Below are positions 12,811 through 23,889 of a DNA stretch of 64,000 nt, in pieces. Made by a program: the position numbers and the translations under genes. A model generated the notes under the pieces. The model worked only from the letters and a program-made list of their open reading frames with translations. It was not told the DNA's origin and did no database searches. Source of the DNA: Setaria digitata (taxonomy: Eukaryota > Nematoda > Chromadorea > Rhabditida > Setariidae); assembly GCA_003640385.1 (NCBI GenBank), contig RCAB01000017.1, forward strand, positions 326,005 to 390,004, in the 5' to 3' direction. How positions within the stretch are numbered: the stretch's first letter is position 1; every line of letters begins with the position of its first letter.

Positions 12811-15800
12811 ATTTACTGGCTAATAGATCCTAAAAAAGTATTCTTAATTTTTTTTTTCGAAATTTCTAACATATGCTGAACATGTAGCAAAAATTGGAAC
12901 TATAATAGTGATGAGTGAAAAAAGAAAGTATTTCTTATTATTATCAGTATTCAAAATTTTTAGGCATGCCTAATAAACAAAAACAAAAAAAAAAAAAAGA
13001 TCAAAAATATACAAAAACGATCTTTCTGTTAGAAACATTTTTACTCATAAATAAATATAAAAAATAAGAGAAAAATTTCAATTAGTCAGCTTTTTTACAA
13101 AGCAATTTTTTTTTATAAATAATTTAGCAATTATTCGCTAATAAATTGGAGCAAATGGAATTTCAGTAATGCCAAAAGCCATGGAAGATTTGATTTACTA
13201 ATAAGCCATATTCTCGGTTCATTTATATTTAAATAGTTCGATCAAGGAAGGAAGAGTCATAGACAAGGAAAGAGAAACAGTTAAAGTACGGAAGAACGGA
13301 TGTGTTGGTTGAAAGCAAGCTCAAAACTTTTTGTACTCGTTATTTCTTCCTTATTGGAATCGTCAGTATAGTACTTTCGTAATAAAATACGGAGAAACCA
13401 GAATGTCGACATTAAGAAGTCACAAGAAAGTGACAATTCTGGTTTCTTTTTTTTTTTTTTTTTCCTGTCTAATCATGTTTGAACTGTAATGTAATGAATT
13501 AGTGTATTACAAAAACAGAACAACTTATAAGACAATATTGCACCTGTACGTTGTTAAATTCAATAGTGCCAATGCTTAAATTATCCTCTTAATTTAATTG
13601 TGGATAATGGACACATGGCTTTAAATATTAGCATATTTGGTTGGTTGAGCGTATGTGGTAGGACTCTTAAATATTTTTAAAAAGTTAAAAAAAACGATAA
13701 ATTTGTCGAAGGATGTTTGAAAGAAAAGTTTTTTTTTTTTTTAATGCAAGTTTATTATCTTGGTTTAAAATCAAAGAAATAAAAAAATTACTCTGTTATT
13801 ATCCACATAACTAATTAATTTTTTCTATTTTTTATTTTTTTTATATTTTTGTATTTTTATTACAAAATTATTTTCTGTAACTGCTACCAAGTAATCCAAA
13901 ACTCACAGATGTACTGTCATTTTAATGGTTAAATTCTCTGCGAGACATTCATATGAAATTGGATATGTCTGTGGATAATTTTCATTAATTAAATTGCTCA
14001 GTTATTTATAACCCTGCTCAACAAATATTTCCATACCCTGAAAAACCAAATTCATTCTAACTTTGCATATAAGAAGTCTAATTATTAATTGTCCAAATAA
14101 TTAGTCTAACGTGATGAAGTGAAAAATCAGAAATGACAAAAAATTCTAGAAACATAAGAATATGAATTGAAAGGGTGCAAAACATGAAACTTGTAAAAGG
14201 ATCAATTTAAGTTCTAAATTCTAACAAATCAAGACAAGAATCAGATTGAATAAATGCTCTATAGCAGTAGCAATATAGCCCTTACAAGTTGTCGAATACA
14301 ATAGAAGGGATTAGCTGGACAGAATTCCGGACAAACAATAGGAATAAAAGACATGCTACAGATGTGGGGTTATTATAAACTGGGCAAGGACATGATAAGA
14401 TAGATATGATCAAGTTTATTAGAAGCTGGAAACAAATACAATACGAGAATGAAATGAACGTACAAGCATTACATTCAATGATGGAGCAATAAACAGATCT
14501 ACTAGGCCTCAAAATCTACAAAAGATTTGTTCCATTTAACATTTTATGATGCATAGATATCATCCAACAATGATTAAGTATCACCATGTTAAAATAGGTT
14601 CACTTCTGAAGTAGAATAATTCGAAAAATACTAAAAAAAAAAAAATTAACAGCTAAAAGACTGCAAATTACTTCAGTTCACTTCAAAAATCCTTACAAGT
14701 AATTAAAAAGTCAAAGTAAAACTACGGAAGTTGTTTCAAGGGAGGTAATGCAACCGAAACTGTCGAATAATTACCATCAAGATTGTTTGTCATTGCTGGT
14801 GCTGGAGAATGACAGGTGGAAAGAACAGGTGGAATGACATGTCAAATTTGTTGATCAGTTGGAGATATGAGTTTCAGCTTAATTCTAACCACTTGGAAGA
14901 ATGAAGGAATTAATTAGTTAAATAGGACTTGCAGATAGACACACTGAACAGCGCTCGCTCTTACGTTCATATTCCCGTAGGAAATTCAGTTTGCATTCAT
15001 TCGATTACTGAAAGACTTTCGGATTTCCTCTCTATCGATCTTTTCGTTAAAAGGTATTTAGATTAGACAATGAGGTTAATTTAATTAGTCTTCTCTCCTG
15101 TAAATAATGCATCTTGCAGCTAAATCAACCTGTTTCGACATCTAACTGTTTCATTTCTCATTACCACTGTTGATCAGTTTCAATTTTTTTATCTCACTTT
15201 AAAGCTGCGCTATTCATCGAAACGAATAATGACAGCAAAAATGAGAATAAAGTTTAACTACATCGAATATCGAGGAAACACAGCGATGTTTGTTTACTTC
15301 GTTTCACAAAATTTTTCAAGCCATTTCTAACTTGAACACTTTTTCTTTGATTTGTTTAATAATGATTGATTCAAACAAATCATGCACTCGTTTACACACG
15401 AAAATGAATAAGCTAAAGCAGTTTATCTGTAGCGAGGTGTTATTTGTGTGTCTGAATAGCGTCATCGTTTATTTCAGAAGTCAATGCCAAACGTTCATCA
15501 GTGTGATTCTTGTGATTTCATTACAATTAAGGTATGACAATAATGAAGAGCTTTGCTTCAACAAGGAGAATATGAATGAGTGGATAAGTTTGCAATTGCT
15601 ACCAGTGAACAGTGCATCGTGTCACCACTGCTGGGAAACTCCGATAGAACATTTCTTAACTCTGATGATATGAGGATAATGTGCTGGAAGAAAAAGTCAG
15701 CAGAACTTAACTTTCTCTTCAGGGATTATTTTCCGGTCAGCCTTTCAGAATACCAGACAGTAGTACTGGGCGCATGAAACCTTACCTCTACCGTCCACCC

Positions 15801-16368
15801 ACCGGTCAGTGTCTGTCACCTGGTCACCAACTCCTTCCTCTCGAACTTCGTCCGACAAGGAAGGTCGATGTGACCAGTGCCGATACGCTCTTCCGTCCTT
15901 CCGTCTCTCTACTTCCATACTCTTTCTCCACATAGAAATGATGCTTCGCTCAATCTCGTCTTGTCCAAGTTGCGACTGCGAAGGTGTGCTAGGCAGTTTT
16001 AGATCTTAAGGTGGGACTGAACTTGGGAGATGTCAGGTAGGGTAGTCCGAGGGGAGAGTTAGTTGTTCAAGCAGCAAAGAACTGCCTATTGGATTGCCGT
16101 CAAGAATTACATGAATTTACACTTCATTTAGGCTTTTAATATCTCAGTATTTTTGTTAATTACATTAGCATCTCATTGTTCATTATTCCTTCAACTTTGG
16201 CACCTTCTCTCTGTAGTATGAGGATGATATTATGTGGGACATTCCTATGCTTTCTTTTCTTCGCTGCATATTTTATGACTGAAAACTTAATGAATTAATT
16301 CTCATGAACTGATTTTTCATCCTTCAATTGAATTTTTATCCTCCTTCTTTCTTCGATAAATTAAGGAT
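12811..16368. other. Divergent intergenic region between neprilysin and dymeclin
   Basis: This is the shared upstream region of two divergently transcribed genes. It is mostly AT-rich, with a hairpin plus T-run at 13393-13463. A locally less AT-rich, pyrimidine-rich patch at about 15770-16080 is the best candidate for dymeclin promoter sequence. A 127-codon open frame at 15290-15673 has no recognisable features and I do not call it. Confidence 0.5.
13393..13463 (+). repeat. Hairpin-forming inverted repeat followed by T-run
   Basis: Arms 13393-13407 and 13432-13447 pair over 15 bp with one bulged A. Seventeen T start at the last paired base. It could be a small structured transcript or a chance inverted repeat next to a common homopolymer. 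Confidence 0.4.
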
Positions 16369-16376
16369 ATATTCAG
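16369..16376 (+). promoter_or_regulatory. Probable trans-splice acceptor of dymeclin
   Basis: The acceptor-like tatattcag ends nine bases before the dymeclin start codon at 16386. The predicted N-terminus matches dymeclin from its first residue, so no upstream coding exon is needed. Confidence 0.45.
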
Positions 16377-16385
16377 GAATTTTGA

Positions 16386-19300
16386 ATGGGAGCCAAAATC
16401 AGCAGCGAGACCCGTATTGAAGAGAACGCTCATCTACGACGCTTCGTTGGTTTGCAGCCAATTAGTGATAATGATCCTTTCTGGAATCATTTCCTTTCCT
16501 TCAATTTTCTCATCGATTCTAATAACAGGTCTATTCTTTCTTATTATTTAAACACACCACAAAACTCTAGGTTCTACTAAAAGCTAATTTAACTGTTAAC
16601 GAAACATTAACAGGACTAATATTTTGAATGTTTTAGCCTATTCTTTCTTTCTGGTGAAGGACCACATATATACTTATAAGCTAGTACATTAATTTTTTCC
16701 GTTCAAACAGTCTTCTTTATGTTATTATTCGCTGATACTTTTTTATACAGTATTGTGTTTTCTGATTTCAAGAAAGGAGGTCGAGCAGTTTGATGTATCT
16801 TTATTGGATAGTCTTCAGTCACTGATGTATAATACACCAACTACTTGTAATTTCGCATCATTTATTCATGTCTTTCTTAGACGGACAACGGAACTGAAAG
16901 CTTCAGAAATTTGTAGCAAGTAAATAAGTTTGCTTCGCCTTTGGTTTAGTTTTTATCCAAAAATTAAAAACTTTTATTTGCGCAACTGCACGTTTGCCTT
17001 TTCTTCTTTGGCACTTCTAAGAAGAGTTTAAAAAGTATAAAAGACAAATTCTTCCAAATTATATTGTTTAATTATTGAATATACGCAAGGTTTTGCAGCA
17101 CAATTTTTCTTTGGCAGACCGGAAACGCTTTAATCATTCTTCAGTATATTTGTAAATTTTTGACCCAAAGGCTTAGCGAAGCTGAATTCATCAGAGTTTT
17201 CGATAAAATCCATGATGAGAAAAATGAAGGTTGAGAATATGATTCTTCGTTCTTTTTTTTCATTTTTAAATTTATCAAGTTATTTAGGGGTCTATTTAAT
17301 TGTATATGTTTATTATTTTTGTTCCTTTGAATAAGTTGTCTGAATGTGCAAATTTAAAAATATTATAATCAGATCATATATTAATTACATTTTAGTCTGT
17401 GATTCTGACCTCGAAGACGAACTTGATAGTTTGTGTGAGAGCAAAGCGGAAGAATTTTTGAATACTCTGGTGGATATTTTGATTGATTTGCCACTGAAGT
17501 AAGTATATAATGTACTTTTAAAATGCCGTCACCAAGGGTTAAAATTTGAAAAGTTAGCATCCACTGCATTTATCGTACTTTTTAGTGATTCGACGGAAAC
17601 TATTCACATTGAAGCTGTAAAGTGTTTAATGACCCTTCTAAGTTCACAACTTTATGAGGATGATGTCACAAAATCCAATATTTTCTACAGATATCTCATA
17701 CAAGGCAAATGGTTAGCTTCGAAATATTTTTAATATTTTTACTACAGTTGGCGAGCTCGAAAAAGTTTTTTGGCTTAAGAAACTAAAACATTTGTTTCAG
17801 CTCAACAAGGTCTTTGGAATTTACTCGAATCTTGATGTCAAATTATCTGAAGCGTAATACTCCATGTGCTATTAAACATGAGAAAGAACCGGAAAGTATC
17901 GTTCTAGGCCTTGCAGGTCTGTCCGGATGTCGAATTTTTTCCGAAGTCTAGGCTTGGATTTATCAACAATTTTTATCTTCTCACTTGATAGCTGTTCCAA
18001 ATATCAGATTTGTAGGCAGCATTGGTTTTTACATGCATTATGTATATCTTCTATTATTTCAGCATCAGTTTGGTCAGCAGTGCAAAGTGTTACCGGCATG
18101 GACGACTACAATTCAGCTGATAATGACAGTGAAATTGTGCCACCTGTCTCTCTTGGATCTTTATCCGTCCTTCTCCTGCTTAATCTAGCATGCCATCAGG
18201 ATTCAGGAGCAAAAGTTAATCTTTATAAGGAGTCACTTTCGAAATTTCAGAACTCTCAAGGTTATTTAATATTTTTACTTTTAAAAGAACCATCATATTA
18301 CTGCTATATTTTCACTAAGTCCAAATAAAATTTCCGTGAATGCTAAATTTTTATTTAACGATACTATTTAATCGCTTAATTTATTAAAGTTTGCTAAATT
18401 AATGCCTTTTACACTAGAGATTTTATTCTGGTCAAGAATTCATCGACTAGATTACGGTGACATTTATTACAATTCAGATTACTAAATGCTTGACGAATTA
18501 GTTAGTTTATTAAGGCGTTTGTCGAAACTTTGTTATCGTATCACAAATGGCATATATTCCCAACTTCTACAATATCTCCTTTAACGTCCTCGTCTTCTAA
18601 AGGAGAGTAATTTTCAACCTAAAATCTCATTTAACCAGTCTTTACTGCGTAGTTGTTACTGTATAATTGATACTCTTATTTCACAGAAGTTTCATCACTG
18701 AACAGTAATGAAGCTGGCACATTCAAGATAGACTATAGCATGTTATACGAACGCTTATGCGCTACAGTAAATCAACAATCCCCTATGTTATTTCTATATA
18801 TATTGTTACATAGAAACATTGGCTTTCGAAACTATGTTCTTTCAAGAATCAATTTAGAAAAACTGGTGAATTTAATATTATTGAATAAAAAAATGAGTTT
18901 GCGTATTTAGATATCTCAATGAAACATATTTTGTAAATCCATATTTTACTCAAATTTTGAAATAATAAGCTACTTCTTTTTATTGTTAACTTGTCAGTGG
19001 GATTTCATTTACTTTAGGTACTTCCAGTCTTGATTGTTCTTCATGATGGAGCACAAAGCAGTGGTTTGATTAATTCATATAACGCACATCATGTATATTT
19101 AGCTCTTATTGTTATTCTAATTCTTAGTGAAGATGACTTCTTCTGCAAAGTTGCGCATGAAACGGTGAGAATTTTTGCTTTCAGCTACTTTAACTTGGCT
19201 TCATTATAAGGATTGATGACTATGGATTGACGACAAGATTTGAGGATGGATTCATGACTTTGTTATTCTTATCTTTTTGTTTGTTTTATTTTTCTTAAAG

Positions 19301-19573
19301 GAATTTACAGATGATAAAGGATACAACGTGGTTCAGTAGTGATCGTCCATTAGGAGAAATTTCATTGGGTGGTTTAATTGTTCTGGTTTTTGTTCGTATT
19401 ATACAGCTCAACACATTGAAAACAAAGGTTTGAATCAATTTAAAAACATCGGTATTATGCTTATTAAACTATCCAGTGAAATTACTGCTTCACTGCACTC
19501 TAATTTCTGCTAAATAGTTGAGCTTTTTTATTTTGGAGGATTTTGTTCACTAATTTTTCAATTTCTTTTTTTT

Positions 19574-19607
<34 letters not shown>

Positions 19608-21436
19608 AAACGCGTTATTTTAAGGTAAGCGTCCTCTGCTCCGGTGAACAAAATCTTGAAATATTTCAATAAAAAGAGATTACATATCATCTTCCTTATA
19701 GAGGGAAAAAGGGGATGTAATACTGAGATTTAAATCGTCGTTTAGTGAACTCCTTTCTCAGTTAATTTTTTTTCTGCTTTTATTGATTTTATGTTTTCCA
19801 AATTTTATCCATTTACTTTACTATTCACTGCAGTTATTCTTTCAGGATCGTTATCTGCATACAAATTGCCTTGCAGCTTTAGCTAATATGTCTTCTTATT
19901 TCAAAAATCTCGCATCTGTTGTTTGTCAAAAACTGATCGGATTGCTTGAAGTAAGAAACTTTTGAATAAATTTAAGTAATGTGGGCGATCAGAGTTTATG
20001 GAATTTCTCGAGCAAAAATCTTATTTGAATAATTCAGAATAATTCAAGATAAATTATCAGTGCTAACATGTTTGTCACGGTTTCTACAGATTCTACTTAC
20101 CAAGAGTGATTCATATATAGAGCGAAAACAGCATGTCTTGATGATTTTCTTTAATTGTACAAATTCTGCTGCGTAACATTATTAATTTGTTTGAATGCAT
20201 TTCGGTTAATTTCTAGCTCACCAGCGGATTAAATTTTAATTAATAGTGATATTAATTCAGTCGGTTTAATTTTTTAGGTCTTTACTCGACGGCATGCAAA
20301 ACTGATTGAAAATATGCGTGTACGTGCTGAGTATGATATTGTTCAAGAAAAAGAATCGCACAATTATGTAAATTTCTCTTTTAATTTTCACTTAACTTTT
20401 TTTTTTTGCTTAAAGAACCTTTGAAATAACTTTACCATTTTTCTTGTAGCACAAGGATATAACCGCGTTGGAAGAAGGAATACGTACCTTACTCGAAATT
20501 TGCAACAGTTGTCTCACATCAAATCTTCGTTCAAATCCTCATTTCATTTATACCATACTTTATAAACGTGATTTGTTTGATGCTTTCCAAAATCATCCCA
20601 TGTTCCAGGATCTAATTTGGAATATCTGTGCGGTAAGATTTTGTATCTCTTTTAAATTGATTGTGGTTTCCCAAACAAAAACTGCGAGCTCTTTATCCCT
20701 TTTCGTCTTATGAGTTTGCTTTTATGTATCTTATTGCCTCGTACGAGTTTTGAAATTCAACACATGACCATTCTTTGATTTTAGGTCATCAATCATTTTG
20801 CTTCGCGAGTTCAACTTCTAGAAAGAGGATCTTCTGTGAGTGATGTTCTTGCTGCGATCGAGAAAGGAGCACTTCATTGGCCTACCGATAGGTTTATTCA
20901 TATTTTTTTTTATTTCCACATTTTCATAGATTCAGTCTATTTGTGTATTTGTCCGTATTATTTCGGAAGATTTATAAAAAAACATTGATTTGTAAGGTCT
21001 TGTACACTTACGAAAGCAGATTTTTAAGTGACAGATTTTATACTTTTTTGAAAGTATGTTACCTACTTAAAACTTTATTGTAGATCGTACTTGTTACTTT
21101 TTTTTTGAATACTAAGATGTTCACAGTTTTCATATAATATCCAAAGATTGAAGTCTTGTAGATTTCAGTCATTTGAATTTGGGCTCCAGTTATCCCTCTA
21201 AAATTTTTTTTTTTTGGCTGTTATACTAATGGTGAATTAAAAGCTCTTCGTGATGATTTAAAAACTTTTCCTTTTTCAGGTTAAAGAAGTTTCCGGAATT
21301 AAAGTTTAAATATGTTGAAGATGAGAATACGGTGGAATTTTTCGTCCCATATGTTTGGCGACTGACGTACCAGTTTTCGACGTTATACTGGGATGCAACA
21401 CGTATACATCTGTTTAATACTTCCTTCCTCAACTAA
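16386..21436 (+). CDS. DYM: Dymeclin homolog
   Basis: Fifteen exons encode 682 residues, close to human dymeclin (669): 16386-16528, 16773-16919, 17099-17229, 17396-17498, 17586-17711, 17801-17916, 18063-18260, 18687-18865, 19018-19164, 19311-19427, 19846-19950, 20278-20367, 20450-20632, 20785-20891 and 21280-21436. The N-terminus MGAKIS carries Gly2, the family's myristoylation site, and is followed by ENDPFWN-like [15 protein letters not shown]. Other conserved blocks are [51 protein letters not shown] and [14 protein letters not shown] with FFVPYVW. Dymeclin is a peripheral Golgi-associated protein needed for Golgi organisation and vesicle traffic; its loss in humans causes a skeletal and brain dysplasia. 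The exon 3 acceptor (17096-17098) was chosen over one 20 bases downstream because only it keeps the phase and the conserved WQT. The next plus-strand gene lies 2.45 kb away, too far for a typical nematode operon. Confidence 0.97.
19576..19604. repeat. Poly(T) run, 29 bases
   Basis: Uninterrupted T on the plus strand in dymeclin intron 10, preceded by a shorter interrupted T tract. Confidence 0.9.
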
Positions 21437-23881
21437 TATCACTTATCTTTCTGTCTATTTATGAATTGATTTTTTCAACGATAGATGCTAATTTTCTTCA
21501 GTGATATGGGGATAGAAGGAAATTAGCGGTTCGAACAAGTTTTGATTTTAAAACTTCCGTTCTCTTCTTGAATGCAGTAACTTATATGTAACCTACTTGA
21601 TGACTGAGGTGTTTTTCTCATTAGTCAAAAAAATTTATTCTGTCATATTCTATAAAAAGTTGTACGCGTTCTTCATCCTTGCTTTCAGTAATTGATAAAA
21701 AAATAGTTTGAAAATGCTGTTATAGGACCAGAAGTATATATTTAATTTATGATTGATAAAAAGTTTGTTTTCTTAAAAATTATCTAGATATCATGTAATT
21801 TTCTGCAACCAGTTTTGGGTTCTTTTTATTGCAACATGTTTTCTTTTTTTTTTTTTTTTTTTTGGAGTGATCCACGACTTTTGTTATCCATTATTTATTT
21901 ACAAAATTAGATTAAAATGTTCGAAGTTTTGGAAAGGGTTTGGTTTACTGTAATGGTCCTTATCAAGTTTTGATGAAGTTAGCCTACCAATGTGCAAATA
22001 AACTATAAGTATTCATTGTTGTCTCATCTTATTTTGTAATTTATTCTACTAGAAATAAAATTTAACTCCTAATTTATGAGGAAAATAAATTTTTGAATAT
22101 TTGTTTTTGCATTGTTCTGTATGTAGAAATTGCTGATCTTGAGGCGGTATTCAAAACAGTAGGTCTTAGTTTAATTTTTATGTCTTCGAGTTCGTTTGAG
22201 AAAATCACTCTGATTTAAACCCTTTCGTCCTGTTAAGTAAAATATCTATTACGAGACAGATTTCTTTAGTTTCTTCAACCGATATTTCTTGAGTGTAGAA
22301 GTAGAGAATGTGGTTGATGTTTGTCCCAAGATTCTGTACAGTTTTTCTTTTATCTGTTGTTAAAGAATTGCAAAAGGACAGAGAATTACCAAGTAGAATA
22401 TGTTATACTTTTGTTACTTAACTACTATAATAAGGAATAATACAGCTCTATTAGATTAGATTTGCACTATATTTGATGAGTTCTTCGCTCTGCTGCGAGA
22501 GGCGCAAAGGTGAAAGAAGGCAGTACGCGATCAAGTAGTAGTTTTGAACATAGTCCTGGTGAACGGTTTATGGATGAATGAGCTGTTTCCTCAATACTTA
22601 TTCACATCTATGCTTTTGAAATCTTTACTTTTTTTCTTCTTTCAATATATCACATTCATAAGATTGACTTTTTATTTTGCGTTTATTTTTCGAGAGCGCA
22701 TCTGATACGAGGCAATTCTCTCTGAAGGGAAATCCAGACGGATTGTTGTTTGTATAGAGAAATAATTTTGTGAACTCTGTACAGCTCGATTGTTGCAAAG
22801 TGATTGTAAGAAATAAGAAGAAATTTGTGATCATTTTGTAACCGTGGCATTTGACCTTGTAGAGAGACCAACTCTCCTCGGTTAAGTGCTCGATCGGTGG
22901 ACAAGGATGGCAATGCAACGCCATTTTCACACTTTTAAACCTCTCACCTGACCTATTTCCAACATACAACAATTATTTCGTCTGTGCAATTTTGTTACTT
23001 GAATTTTTTTTAACTTTTTTGATTTTTTTTCGTCGCTCCGCTCCGATCTTCTATTATACCATTTTAAACTTTGGATTAAAATAAATTTCTGGACATTGGT
23101 AATATTACTTGAACGGAATTTAGGAATGAATCTTGCAGAAAGCTAGATGAAACTATTAAACTTACACTTCATATTTATGGTAACTAGCTTATATTTATGG
23201 CATATATGAACAAATAGTTATGGGTTGACATCAATTAGCTCACTGTCAAATAAGCTTTTTTCGTTCTTATCAACAAATAATCAGTTGAAATGTCTTTCCA
23301 AGTCTGTTTATTTTTCGAATATAGTGCAAACGAGAGTTCACAAGCCAACAGTTTTCTTCGGATTGCTTAATTGCTACGTTTCTTCCCCACAATATCTGTT
23401 AATAGTAATAATTGCATTTTGCCATTGATAGTGAAATTGAAGCATCACTGCCTGTAGAAGAATGAATTTTGTTCCTCCACAACTCTTATTTGCCGTTTTG
23501 TATTGTAATCAGCAATAATATCTATAACACCATGAAAAACAGGTTTTGTCGAGTTGTTTGGCTCATGAGGAGAATTTGGAGGCAGAGGAGAATTTGTCAC
23601 ATAGTAATCGAAAATTGTGTACTGGCCTCTTTTGGAGAATTTTTTTTACCTGTCCTATACTACTTCAGGAAGCGAGAAACCTACCCAAATCCTTATTAAA
23701 TTACTTCATTAGTAGTAGCTGCCATCTTTATCCTTTAAAAAAAAAAAGAGAAAAACAGAAAAAAAAAACCCATTTGAGGTAAAGTTAGTAGATACGAACT
23801 TCGAAAGCAATAAATCGAAATCAAAATTGAAACTAAGCTCTCTTCCAAGTTTTTTTCTCAATTACAGTTGTACCACTCCTC
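21437..23881. other. Intergenic region between dymeclin and the dehydrogenase
   Basis: Holds the 3' flank of dymeclin, with AATAAA-like motifs near 22016 and 22085, and the upstream flank of the dehydrogenase. Short overlapping open frames at 22625-22972 (minus) and 23469-23782 (plus) have no recognisable domain. Confidence 0.5.
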
Positions 23882-23889
23882 ATTTCCAG
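23882..23889 (+). promoter_or_regulatory. Probable trans-splice acceptor abutting the dehydrogenase ATG
   Basis: The acceptor atttccag is immediately followed by the start codon at 23890, with no leader bases between. This is a clear spliced-leader arrangement, unless a non-coding 5' exon is cis-spliced here. Confidence 0.6.

Noticed and set aside
15290..15673. 127-codon open reading frame
   Set aside because: No domain, signal or conserved motif is visible, and AT-rich composition gives such frames by chance. A spliced exon cannot be excluded.
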